DNA from: Palsa-360 sp963719875
GTDB taxonomy: Bacteria; Acidobacteriota; Terriglobia; Acidiferrales; UBA7541
Assembly (NCBI GenBank): GCA_963719875.1
Contig: CAVRDJ010000002.1
Coordinates: 3,038,001-3,102,000 of the forward strand
DNA: 64,000 bases
Reading direction: 5' to 3'
Position 1 is the first letter of the stretch; each line of letters begins with the position of its first letter. Below, piece after piece: positions 52,548 through 60,614 of this stretch. The position numbers were made by a program, and so were the translations under genes. The notes under the pieces are model-generated. The model worked only from the letters and a program-made list of their open reading frames with translations. It ran no database searches and had not been told where the DNA came from.

Positions 52548-54143
52548 ATGAATCGATTTTGGAATGCTCTAGGCCTGGTCATTTTTTGCGCTGCGTTTGC
52601 CTACGGGGCGTCGGATGCGACGATTTCAGGCGTAGTGAAAGACCCATCCGGCGCGCCTTTTCGGGGCGCTTTCCTGCATGCCCAGAATATGCAATCCAAA
52701 ATTACCGTGAACGTCATGTCCGACAATCAGGGGCGATACCGGATCACTAATTTGCCGCCCGGCGACTATAACGTCCGAGTCACCGCGGTTGGCTACGCGA
52801 GCGATCCGCGCCGGGACATAAAACTCGCCGCGGGCGATGCTTCACTTGTCGATTTCGCGCTGCAACCGGGCGCAGTCCGGTGGAGCGATCTTTCCATGGC
52901 TCAAGGGAAAACGCTGCTCCCTCCTGGAAAGGGCAAAGACATTCTGACCGGGAATTGTTTTGCCTGCCACGCATTCCAATCCCGCATGGCGGCGGTAAAG
53001 CGCGACCATGACGGCTGGACGCAAGTGGTCAACTTCATGCTCACCACTCGCCACGCGCGCCTGGCCAATCACATCAACGACCAGGATGCAGTCGTCCTCA
53101 CGAATTATTTGAATGACGCCTTTGGCGTGGATGCGAAGCTCCCGAAATCTCCCGCCGACATGCCGGGATATAAAGCGACCCTGCGCCCCGTCAGCGATGA
53201 TGCGCTGAAAATCAAGTACGTCGAATACGACATGCCGGGGCCGAATCGCATGCCGTTCAGCGCCGCGCCGGACAAGGACGGCAAGCTCTGGATACCGGAC
53301 ATGGGTTCGATGAACACTCTCGGGTGGCTCGATCCGAAGACCGGAGCGATCCAGGAATTTACCGCGCCGAATTCGTTTCCTGCGGGCATTCACTCGGCCG
53401 TTCCCGCGCCTGACGGTTCGGTATGGATTTCCGAGCAGGCTGCCAACAAAGTCGGCCGCTGGGATCCGAAGACGAAACTCATCGCGGAATATCAGGACAC
53501 GTACAAGCCCGGAATGGAAGGGCTCGAGGACGGCGGTTCGAAGCACACCGTGCGGGTCGATTCGAAAGGGCGTGTGTGGGGGACGGCCGTGTTCAACAAT
53601 CTGACCGTGTACGACCCCAAGAACAACGAATTCTCGCATTTTCCGGACACCTTTTCGCCTTACGGTGTCGAACTCGACAAAAACGGCAATGTCTGGTTCG
53701 CGGAATTTTACCCGCAGGGAAAAATCGGCATGGTCGATGCGAACACCGGCAAGGTTACGAGATGGGCGCCCCCATCCAAGGGCGGCTGGCCGCGCCGCAT
53801 CGAAATTGACGATGACGGCATAGTCTGGTACGCGGAATTTCAAGGCGGCCAAATCGGCCGGTTTGATCCGAAGACGCAGACTTTCAAGGAATACGAATTG
53901 CCCGGACCCAGGGCGACTCCTTACGCGCTCGGGATCGACCGCGATCACAACATCTGGTATTCGTCCGACGAGATGGACGTCATCGGCCGCCTTAATCCCA
54001 AAACCGGCAAGGTCACCGAATTCCCTTACGCGCATTCGGAAAACATGATGAAAGAGTTCTTCCTGGACGCCCAGGGGCGCATGTGGTACGGCTCGGCTCC
54101 GAACAATAAGGTGGGATACTTCGTCCCGTCGGATTTGAATTGA
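52548..54143 (+). CDS. secreted propeller protein with carboxypeptidase-regulatory and cytochrome c segments (copy 2)
   Basis: 531 residues with the same order of parts as the protein at 7107: signal peptide; regulatory-like domain (ISGVVKDPSGAPFRGAF, NLPPGDYNVRV); haem site CFACH at 137-141; Vgb-like propeller from about residue 205 (repeated LDPKTGxxxEF, GxVWxxE). The ATG at 52548 starts the signal peptide and follows AGGGA; the frame extends 74 codons upstream through a repeat, which is not used. It lies just upstream of the large WEGDTLV/DUF6152 block. Confidence 0.86.
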   Translation: MNRFWNALGLVIFCAAFAYGASDATISGVVKDPSGAPFRGAFLHAQNMQSKITVNVMSDNQGRYRITNLPPGDYNVRVTAVGYASDPRRDIKLAAGDASLVDFALQPGAVRWSDLSMAQGKTLLPPGKGKDILTGNCFACHAFQSRMAAVKRDHDGWTQVVNFMLTTRHARLANHINDQDAVVLTNYLNDAFGVDAKLPKSPADMPGYKATLRPVSDDALKIKYVEYDMPGPNRMPFSAAPDKDGKLWIPDMGSMNTLGWLDPKTGAIQEFTAPNSFPAGIHSAVPAPDGSVWISEQAANKVGRWDPKTKLIAEYQDTYKPGMEGLEDGGSKHTVRVDSKGRVWGTAVFNNLTVYDPKNNEFSHFPDTFSPYGVELDKNGNVWFAEFYPQGKIGMVDANTGKVTRWAPPSKGGWPRRIEIDDDGIVWYAEFQGGQIGRFDPKTQTFKEYELPGPRATPYALGIDRDHNIWYSSDEMDVIGRLNPKTGKVTEFPYAHSENMMKEFFLDAQGRMWYGSAPNNKVGYFVPSDLN

Positions 54144-54227
54144 CGGATTTCGGTCCAATCTGGAATGAGCCGGGCGCCCCATTCTTGCCGCGGCGAGGGC
54201 GGGGGTTTCACTGGACAGAAAAAACTT

Positions 54228-54476
54228 CTACCGTTTCGAGTCTTCGGCCTCGGGCGCGACTTTGGGCGCATGGCGAAGAAATTTCATCAACCCCTTCCCC
54301 GTTGCCCCTTTCGCGCGAGTCTTGAAGAACTCCGCTGCCGTTTCAATCACACCCACTTTTTCCGCAACGGCCACAGCGATCCATTGGTTCAGAGACACCC
54401 CGTCTTCCTTGGCGAGCCGCTGCGCGGCTCTCTTGGTAGAAAGAGGCAACTTCAGAGGATAAGTCGATTTGCTCAT
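54228..54476 (-). CDS. HicB/Arc-type antitoxin-like protein
   Basis: 82 residues. YPLKLPLSTKRAAQRLAKEDGVSLNQWIAVAVAEKVG matches the ribbon-helix-helix segment of HicB-like antitoxins. The start overlaps the end of the PIN gene by 4 bases (ATGA), so the toxin gene comes first in this pair. Confidence 0.78.
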   Translation of the reverse strand: MSKSTYPLKLPLSTKRAAQRLAKEDGVSLNQWIAVAVAEKVGVIETAAEFFKTRAKGATGKGLMKFLRHAPKVAPEAEDSKR

Positions 54477-54901
54477 CGTTTCACCGCCTTCAGCAAATCC
54501 GCTGGGCGAAGCACTGGGATTTTGAATCGATCACCAGCGGCTTTGAAATCTGCAAGGTTGTAGGTTATCAGGGCATCTGCTCTTCCATGAATGGCGGCTT
54601 CCAGAACCATTTCGTCATTCGGATCGCGCAACTGGGGCCGCCAGCGAAAATGAACCTCGACAGGTTCGATCAATGCCGCCAGTTCAGCCAGAAATTCGTC
54701 GATGGCCTCTAGAGCAAGCCCGTGTGCCAGGCGCTGCTCCGCCCGTTTTAATACGTCCTCGTACTCCAGGAAGAGGGGAGGAGTCGCCAGGGGCGTCAAC
54801 CGGCGCGTTGCCACCAACCGAAGGACTGCATTTCCGGCTCCTGAACGGGTGCGAAGCGCTGCGACCACCACCGACGTATCCAGAACGACCCTCCGGATCA
54901 T
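54473..54901 (-). CDS. PIN-domain toxin
   Basis: 142 residues, PIN-fold ribonuclease of the COG1569 type. Acidic metal ligands are visible in VVLDTSVVVAAL, EYEDVL, LRDPNDEMVLEAA and ITYNLADF. The ATG at 54901 is preferred: AGGA lies 8 bases upstream and a palindrome directly precedes it. Longer in-frame versions pass through that palindrome. Forms a toxin-antitoxin pair with the next gene. Confidence 0.82.
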   Translation of the reverse strand: MIRRVVLDTSVVVAALRTRSGAGNAVLRLVATRRLTPLATPPLFLEYEDVLKRAEQRLAHGLALEAIDEFLAELAALIEPVEVHFRWRPQLRDPNDEMVLEAAIHGRADALITYNLADFKAAGDRFKIPVLRPADLLKAVKR

Positions 54902-54902
54902 A

Positions 54903-54920
54903 GACATCCTATAGGATGTC
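54903..54920. promoter_or_regulatory. palindromic operator of the PIN pair
   Basis: Perfect 18-base palindrome GACATCCTATAGGATGTC, 1 base upstream of the PIN start codon, including its ribosome site. Expected to bind the antitoxin. Confidence 0.65.
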
Positions 54921-55014
54921 ATATATCTGGGGATATTTTCAAGTAGGAAGTCCCCTGGGTTCGCAGCGGGGCTGTGACGAGAAGACATCCGGTCGCGGGG
55001 AATCAAGTCAAAAG

Positions 55015-55045
55015 CCCCGCCCTTTGAAAACCGCAAAGGATGGGG
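55015..55045. repeat. hairpin CCCCGCCCTTTG / CAAAGGATGGGG
   Basis: 12-base arms with one mismatch and a 7-base loop, lying between the PIN pair and the WEGDTLV block. Confidence 0.7.
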
Positions 55046-55100
55046 CACCTTTGGGGTTTGAGCGAGAGTACGGGCTTTCGTCCCGAACATTGAATTGACC

Positions 55101-55131
55101 TTGACGTCAGAGAACTCCCGCAGTGTATGAT
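55101..55131 (+). promoter_or_regulatory. candidate promoter of the WEGDTLV block
   Basis: TTGACG, a 19-base spacer, and TATGAT. The same block, with the same spacing and similar flanks, precedes the third gene (56893-56923). Confidence 0.5.
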
Positions 55132-55184
55132 TTATTCAAATTGAATTTGAAGAGGGGAAATTGACGCTGGGGAGGAGTTTTGCG

Positions 55185-55976
55185 ATGCGAAGTCGTCCAT
55201 GGGGCATGGTGTTGGCGGTTGCGATTTTCTTGAGTTGTTCATCTGCGGCATCTTCTCAAACTAAACCGCCATCCCAAACGCCGACCCCTCCGATGGCCTT
55301 CGATGCGCACGACTTGTCAGGAGTCTGGTTCGATGATCGCGGCCGGCCGGTCACGACCATCGAGCGGTACTGGATTTATAAGTTCAACGCAGAAGAACCT
55401 CCCATGACCGCCTGGGGCGAGGCGCAATACAAAGCCTCCAAGTCCTCCTTCGGAACCAGGGCTTATCCCCTCGCGGAAACGAACGACCCCCTTTACCACA
55501 CCTGCACACCGCCCGGCCTGCCGCGCGCTTATCTGCATCCCTTTCCTTTGCAGATCGTTCAGACGTCCGGCGAGGTCCTCGTGCTTTTCGAGTACGACTC
55601 GGTCCGCCACCAGATTTTTACAGACGGCCGCCCGCATGACGCGACACTCGGCCCCCTGTGGATGGGCGATTCCATTGGGCATTGGGAGGGAGACACTCTG
55701 GTCGCCGACACTGTAAATTTCAATGACAAGACGTGGCTCGACCGCATCGGCCACCCGCACAGCGATGCCCTGCACATTGTGGAGCGCTTCCGGCGGAAGG
55801 ATCAAGCGCACTTGGAACTCGACATGACCATCGAGGATCCGAAAGCCTACACCAGGCCTTGGACAACGCACATCGAATTTTCGCTCAGGCCGAAGTGGAC
55901 TCTGGCGGAACAGTTCTGTGAAGATGAGGAGAGTTTTCAGAAGATGGATAAGGATGCGGCGGCGCCGGCGAAGTAA
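55185..55976 (+). CDS. secreted WEGDTLV-family protein (copy 2)
   Basis: 263 residues, exported (signal WGMVLAVAIFLSCSSAASSQ). Motifs in order: HDLSGVW, MTAWGEAQYKA, CTPPGLPRA, HQIFTDGRPHD, GHWEGDTLVADTVNFNDKTWL, GHPHSDALHIVERFRR, MTIEDPKAYTRPW and LAEQFCED. Starts at ATG 55185 after GGGGAGGAG, as in both neighbours. First of three tandem genes of identical length. No enzymatic motif is recognised; conserved Trp, Asp and His residues could form a binding site. Confidence 0.82.
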   Translation: MRSRPWGMVLAVAIFLSCSSAASSQTKPPSQTPTPPMAFDAHDLSGVWFDDRGRPVTTIERYWIYKFNAEEPPMTAWGEAQYKASKSSFGTRAYPLAETNDPLYHTCTPPGLPRAYLHPFPLQIVQTSGEVLVLFEYDSVRHQIFTDGRPHDATLGPLWMGDSIGHWEGDTLVADTVNFNDKTWLDRIGHPHSDALHIVERFRRKDQAHLELDMTIEDPKAYTRPWTTHIEFSLRPKWTLAEQFCEDEESFQKMDKDAAAPAK

Positions 55977-56016
55977 CTTGCGCGGCCGAGGCACGAGTTT
56001 CGGGAGGAATTTCGGA

Positions 56017-56808
56017 ATGCGAAATCACGCGCTGGGAATCGCATTGGCCCTCGCCGTTGTTTTGAGCTGTTCGCCGGCGGCAACCCCTCAAACGAAACAG
56101 CCATCCGTGGCGCCGAACGCCCCTGGTTCGGACCCAGCGCACGATTTGTCTGGGGTGTGGTTCGACGACCATCCCCGACCGATTACCGTCCAGCAGCGAT
56201 ATTGGGCGTACACATTTTCTATAGAGGCGCCCCCCATGACACCTTGGGCCCAGGCGCAATTTAACGCCGCCAAGCCCTCTTTCGGGCCCCACGCTTATCC
56301 CCTCAAGGAATCAACCGATCCGCTTTACCACACCTGTGCTCCCATCGGCTTCCCGATTGCATTTCTTTACCCATTGCCGATGCAGATTGTGCAGACACCC
56401 GGCGAGGTGATCATGCTTTTCGAGTGGGACTCTCTCCGACACCAGATTTTTACAGACGGCCGCCCGCACGACACTTCTCTCGGTCCCTTGTGGATGGGGG
56501 ACTCGATCGGGCATTGGGAGGGAGACACATTAGTTGCGGATACCGTGAATTTCAACGACAAGACCTGGCTGGACCGCATGGGGCACCCGCACAGCGACGC
56601 ACTCCATGTTGTTGAGCGCATTCGGCGGGTTGACCATGATCATTTGGTGGACGACATCACCATCGACGACCCCAAGGCGTACACGAAGCCCTGGACCGCG
56701 CATCTGCCCTATGTGTTGAAGCCGAAGTGGACTCTGGCGGAACAGTTCTGCGAGGATGAGCAGAGCTTCCAAACAATCGATAATGAGGAGGTAGCGCCGG
56801 CGAAGTAG
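56017..56808 (+). CDS. secreted WEGDTLV-family protein (copy 3)
   Basis: 263 residues, close paralogue of its neighbours with all motifs kept (HDLSGVWFDDH, HQIFTDGRPHD, GHWEGDTLVADTVNF, ITIDDPKAYTKPW). Start ATG 56017 follows GGGAGGAA and begins at a signal peptide, 40 bases after the previous gene. Differences lie mainly in the segment after the signal peptide and in the residues around PMTPWAQAQF. Confidence 0.82.
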   Translation: MRNHALGIALALAVVLSCSPAATPQTKQPSVAPNAPGSDPAHDLSGVWFDDHPRPITVQQRYWAYTFSIEAPPMTPWAQAQFNAAKPSFGPHAYPLKESTDPLYHTCAPIGFPIAFLYPLPMQIVQTPGEVIMLFEWDSLRHQIFTDGRPHDTSLGPLWMGDSIGHWEGDTLVADTVNFNDKTWLDRMGHPHSDALHVVERIRRVDHDHLVDDITIDDPKAYTKPWTAHLPYVLKPKWTLAEQFCEDEQSFQTIDNEEVAPAK

Positions 56809-56892
56809 CCGACAGCGCCGATGGATCCGGCGAGAGTGCTCGCAGATGCGGCAGACATCGCTCCATCCGGTAGTCCGGAGTTTGAATTGGTC

Positions 56893-56923
56893 TTGACGCC
56901 ATGGAAGACTCGCGGGGTATGAT
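56893..56923 (+). promoter_or_regulatory. candidate promoter of the third tandem gene
   Basis: TTGACG, a 19-base spacer and TATGAT, in a block similar to that at 55101. Confidence 0.5.
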
Positions 56924-56973
56924 TCCCCAACTGAACCCAAAAAGGAAATTCGAGTTTGGGGAGGAGTTTCGAA

Positions 56974-57765
56974 ATGCGAAGGCATCTACTGGGTATTGCG
57001 TTGGCATTCGCGATTGTATTGAGTTTCTCATCGGCGGCATCTGCTCAAACTAAACAGCCATCCGCGGCGTCGAAGGTCCCCGATTCGGACCCAGCACATG
57101 ATTTGTCAGGGGTTTGGATGCTCGACCATACCCGGCCTCTTACTGTCGTGGAGCGGTTCTGGATGTATGAGCTCAACGAGGAAGAACCTCCGATGACTGC
57201 TTGGGGCGAGGCGCAATATAAGGCCGCCAAATCCTCCTTCGGAACTCATTCTTATCCCCTCGCGGAAACGAACGACCCCATTTACCACTCCTGTACTCCA
57301 CCCGGCTACCCGCGGATTATTCTTCATCCATTCCCGATGCAGGTTGTTCAGGCGCCCGGCGAAGTCATCATGCTTTTTGAGTACGACTCCGTCCGCCATC
57401 AGATTTTTACCGACGGCCGCGCGCACGATACGAGTCTCGGTCCCTTGTGGATGGGCGACTCGATTGGGCATTGGGAGGGAGACACATTGGTTGCTGACAC
57501 CGTGAATTTCAACGACAAGACTTGGCTGGACCGCGTCGGCCACCCGCACAGCGCGACTCTCCACGTGGTCGAGCGGATTCGGCGGACGAACCATTACCAT
57601 CTAACGGACGACATCACCATCGACGACCCGAAGGCGTACACCAAGCCCTGGTCCGCGCACCTGGATTTCCTGTTGCGGCCGAAGTGGACTCTGGCAGAAC
57701 AGTTTTGCGAGGATCAGGATTCCTTCCAGGACATCGAAAACAACGAGACCAAGCCGGCCAAGTAG
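56974..57765 (+). CDS. secreted WEGDTLV-family protein (copy 4)
   Basis: 263 residues, start ATG 56974 after GGGGAGGAG. Closest in sequence to copies 2 and 3. Signal peptide through SSAASAQ, then HDLSGVWMLDH, TDGRAHD, GHWEGDTLVADTV, HVVERIRR and ITIDDPKAYTKPW. Has its own promoter-like block upstream, so it can be expressed separately. Followed by two DUF6152 genes. Confidence 0.82.
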   Translation: MRRHLLGIALAFAIVLSFSSAASAQTKQPSAASKVPDSDPAHDLSGVWMLDHTRPLTVVERFWMYELNEEEPPMTAWGEAQYKAAKSSFGTHSYPLAETNDPIYHSCTPPGYPRIILHPFPMQVVQAPGEVIMLFEYDSVRHQIFTDGRAHDTSLGPLWMGDSIGHWEGDTLVADTVNFNDKTWLDRVGHPHSATLHVVERIRRTNHYHLTDDITIDDPKAYTKPWSAHLDFLLRPKWTLAEQFCEDQDSFQDIENNETKPAK

Positions 57766-57887
57766 CGACTTTGGGATTGACAGGTCTCTAATCGAGGTGG
57801 GATATTTCAATGAGTCACTTTCCAGGCGCTGAAGTTACGTGCAATCGTGTGTCTAACTTGATCCGCAATTTGCAGGAGGCTTAGGAA

Positions 57888-58265
57888 ATGAAAAACTGGG
57901 TGCTCGGCCTGACGATTACAATCGCTGCTCTTTTTGTTTCCGCGCCGATTCTGGCGCATCATGGAGAAACAAATTACGACACGGATAAGCTCGTGACGGT
58001 CAAAGCCACCGTGACGAACTTCCTATTCATCAATCCCCACGTGCAAATTTTTATGGACGAAAAAACCGATAAGGGTGAAATCGAAAAATGGATCTGCGAA
58101 GCGAGGAGCCCGGCGATGCTTGTCCGGAACGGCGACTGGGATAAGAACACGCTGAAGCCCGGCAACGTCATCACCGCCGTTGGCTTTCGATCTAAAAATG
58201 GAACGAATATTTTGCGCCTGAAGAAGATCGTCCTCGCGGACGGCAAAGAGCTGCCCGATCTATAG
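57888..58265 (+). CDS. secreted DUF6152-type protein (copy 2)
   Basis: 125 residues; GGAGG precedes the ATG. Signal peptide ends SAPILA, so the predicted mature N-terminus is HHGETNYDTDK. Conserved TVTNFLFINPHVQIFMDE with the NPH motif. Shorter at the C-terminus than copy 1. Confidence 0.82.
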   Translation: MKNWVLGLTITIAALFVSAPILAHHGETNYDTDKLVTVKATVTNFLFINPHVQIFMDEKTDKGEIEKWICEARSPAMLVRNGDWDKNTLKPGNVITAVGFRSKNGTNILRLKKIVLADGKELPDL

Positions 58266-58325
58266 AAGCACGGGGCATAGTCCGGTCCAGTGAGGACTGG
58301 CAGAAAAAATTTGCGAGGGTCTCGC

Positions 58326-58721
58326 ATGAACTTTAAGCTGGGAACATCCATTCTAATAGTTGCAGGTCTTCTTGCGTTTTGCGGACCGATCTGGGCGCAC
58401 CACGGAAATTCGGCTTACGACGAGGAACATTGGATCACCGTTTCCGGGACCGTGACGGAATTTGTGTGGGCCAATCCCCATTGCCAGATTTTTCTGGATG
58501 TGAAGGACAACAAGGGCGCCGTCGTAAATTGGGCGATCGAAAGCCAAAGCCCCGGAATCCTGCGCCGGAATAGCTGGGCCAGGACCTCCGTCAAGCCCGG
58601 CGACCAAATCACGATCTCACTCGCCCCCGCCAAAAACGGAGCGCCGGTCGGTTTTTCAGGAAATAAATTGGGGAAAATCGTGTTTGCCGATGGCCACACG
58701 TTGAAAATGGATATCCGATAG
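58326..58721 (+). CDS. secreted DUF6152-type protein (copy 3)
   Basis: 131 residues from ATG 58326. The signal peptide ends CGPIWA, giving a predicted mature N-terminus HHGNSAYDEEH; then GTVTEFVWANPHCQIFLDV. 60 bases after copy 2, same strand, probably one transcript. A GTAG hairpin begins 3 bases after the stop. Confidence 0.82.
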   Translation: MNFKLGTSILIVAGLLAFCGPIWAHHGNSAYDEEHWITVSGTVTEFVWANPHCQIFLDVKDNKGAVVNWAIESQSPGILRRNSWARTSVKPGDQITISLAPAKNGAPVGFSGNKLGKIVFADGHTLKMDIR

Positions 58722-58723
58722 CA

Positions 58724-58750
58724 GTAGCACAGCCACTCTTGGCTGTGCGG
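58724..58750. repeat. single GTAG hairpin
   Basis: GTAGCACAGCCACTCTTGGC followed by TGTGCGG; only the left half of a REPIN is evident. Confidence 0.75.
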
Positions 58751-58824
58751 TTTTTGCCGCACAACCGTTCGATGCTCAGTTACCAGTTCTACTCGCTTTT
58801 TCCACAACTGTTAGGAGGCGCAAG

Positions 58825-59622
58825 TTGCGAAGTCGCCCAAATCAACTACTGACTTACCTTCTGGCATCCTTGGCGGCAACGCTTAGCATCTCCACAGTCG
58901 TGCGAGCCCAGGCTCTTACGCAGCAAACCGCTTCGAAATCCGCATCATCGCCCGCTCCGAAACATGACCTGACCGGAGTCTGGCAGTACCAAGGAAGCGG
59001 CGGCGCGGATAGCATGACCGCAGATAAGGATATGCCGCCGATGACGCCGTGGGCGAAGGCCAAATTCGATGCGGAGAAGCCTGGATACGGACCCAGAGGC
59101 GCTCCCGGCGGGAATGACCCCATCCTGCAATGCGATCCGATTGGCTTCCCGCGCATCATGTTCATGCCCACGCCGAATGAGCTCGTTCAGCTGCACGACC
59201 GCGTGCTCCAGTTCTGGGAGCGCGAGCACGAATGGCGCCCCATCTGGACCGATGGGCGGCCGCTTCCCACCGACGCCGACCCGACCTGGTACGGTTATGC
59301 TATTGGCCATTGGGAAGGGGATGACACCTTGGTTGTGCAATCGACCGGCTTCAATGAAAAGACCTGGCTGGGCCCCACAGGGTTTCCGCATAGCGAAGAG
59401 ATGCGCGTCACCGAGCGCTATCATCGCGTGGATCATGACACCATCTTGTACGACATCACGGTCACCGATCCGATGGCCTACACGAAGCCTATCGTCGCGC
59501 TGCAAAGAACCATGAAGCTCAAGCCGCACGAAGAAATTGAAGAGCTGCCCTGCGTGTGGTCGCAGGAGAATGAGTTTGCCAAGAGAATCCGGGAACCCGC
59601 TGCCCACAAGCCTGCGAAGTAA
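58825..59622 (+). CDS. secreted WEGDTLV-family protein (copy 5)
   Basis: 265 residues with a TTG start directly behind AGGAGG. Signal peptide through STVVRAQ, then HDLTGVW, PMTPWAKAKFDAEKPGYG, CDPIGFPRIMFM, RPIWTDGRPLP, GHWEGDDTLVVQSTGF, MRVTERYHR and VTDPMAYTKP. It belongs, with copy 6, to a second subgroup marked by PGGNDPILQCDPxGFPRIMF. Confidence 0.82.
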   Translation: MRSRPNQLLTYLLASLAATLSISTVVRAQALTQQTASKSASSPAPKHDLTGVWQYQGSGGADSMTADKDMPPMTPWAKAKFDAEKPGYGPRGAPGGNDPILQCDPIGFPRIMFMPTPNELVQLHDRVLQFWEREHEWRPIWTDGRPLPTDADPTWYGYAIGHWEGDDTLVVQSTGFNEKTWLGPTGFPHSEEMRVTERYHRVDHDTILYDITVTDPMAYTKPIVALQRTMKLKPHEEIEELPCVWSQENEFAKRIREPAAHKPAK

Positions 59623-59627
59623 CGAGC

Positions 59628-60521
59628 ATGCTCATCACCGATATGCAAGGCTCAAGTAGCGCACGCTTCAGCTTGTGGGTTTTGGTCCTTGCGAGCACGC
59701 ACCCCCGCAGGCTGAAGCCTGCGCTACTCAGGAAAAAGTTCCAGCGCGATTTTATTCAGAAATGCGCGCTGGCAACACTAATCGCCTTTTCGTTCGCTGC
59801 ATTCCCCGCCGCCAGTCAACAGCAAGTGACTCCGAAACCCGCGCCAGCGCCCGCCCCGACGCGAGACCTCTCCGGCTTGTGGCACTACGAAGGAACCGGC
59901 GGCTCGGAACCAATTGCTCCCGACAATCTGATTCCCCCAATGACGCCGTGGGCGCAGGCAAAGTATGACGAGGAAAAACCCGGCTACGGACGAAAGCGCG
60001 CACCGGGCGGCAACGATCCGATCCTGCAATGCGACCCGATGGGTTTCCCCCGGATCATGTTCCTGTACACTCCATTTGAGTTTGTTCAGGCTCCTGGCCG
60101 CGTGATCCAGTTTTTCGAACGCGAACACGAGTATCGCTCGATCTGGACCGACGGCCGCTCTCTTCCCAAGGATGCCGATCCAACATGGTACGGATACGCA
60201 ATCGGCCACTGGGAAGGAGACGACACATTCGTCGTTGAATCCGCCGGCTTTCGTGACAGCACCTGGCTAGGTTCCACGGGCTATCCGCACAGCGAAGACA
60301 TGCGCGTCACCGAGCGCTACCACCGCGTGGACCATGACACCATCCTCTACGACATTACGGTCACCGATCCAAAGGCCTACACCCAGCCCATCGTCGGCCC
60401 TCACAGAATTATGAAGCTGCGGCCAAAGGATGAATTGTTGGAAGAGATCTGCGTGCCTTCGGAAGAGAAATCATTTGCCAACCGGATCGCGGCCCCTGCT
60501 GTGCCCAAGCCTTCGAAGTAG
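59628..60521 (+). CDS. secreted WEGDTLV-family protein (copy 6) with repeat-altered N-terminus
   Basis: 297 residues if started at ATG 59628 (ATG 59643 is also possible). The body matches copy 5 (DLSGLWHYEGTGG, PGGNDPILQCDPMGFPRIMF, GHWEGDDTFVVESAGF). A signal-like segment KCALATLIAFSFAAFPAASQ begins only about residue 45. The preceding about 24 residues are translated from a REPIN-like repeat (59656-59727), and no normal start codon lies between the repeat and the signal segment. Export may be impaired, or may use an internal signal. Confidence 0.75.
   Translation: MLITDMQGSSSARFSLWVLVLASTHPRRLKPALLRKKFQRDFIQKCALATLIAFSFAAFPAASQQQVTPKPAPAPAPTRDLSGLWHYEGTGGSEPIAPDNLIPPMTPWAQAKYDEEKPGYGRKRAPGGNDPILQCDPMGFPRIMFLYTPFEFVQAPGRVIQFFEREHEYRSIWTDGRSLPKDADPTWYGYAIGHWEGDDTFVVESAGFRDSTWLGSTGYPHSEDMRVTERYHRVDHDTILYDITVTDPKAYTQPIVGPHRIMKLRPKDELLEEICVPSEEKSFANRIAAPAVPKPSK
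59656..59727. repeat. REPIN-like GTAG element inside a coding sequence
   Basis: Begins GTAGCGCACGCTTCAGCTTG, the same 20 bases as the element at 11877, and ends with inverted GCAGGCTGAAGCCTGCGCTAC-like sequence. Confidence 0.87.
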
Positions 60522-60534
60522 CTGGGGTCGGGGG

Positions 60535-60569
60535 CCCCATCCCTCGCGCCTCGGGAAGAGTGGGGTTTT
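60535..60569 (+). terminator. possible terminator of the WEGDTLV block
   Basis: CCCCAT and CCC pair with GGG and AGTGGGG, followed by TTTT. The stem is interrupted. Confidence 0.4.
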
Positions 60570-60614
60570 CCAGATCGCTATCGTTCTCCCGCAGCCCTGT
60601 CTCTCACCGCGAAC

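Noticed and set aside
52842..54182. 446-residue minus-strand open frame
   Set aside because: Opposite-strand shadow of the propeller-cytochrome gene; low-complexity Arg/Val-rich product without motifs.
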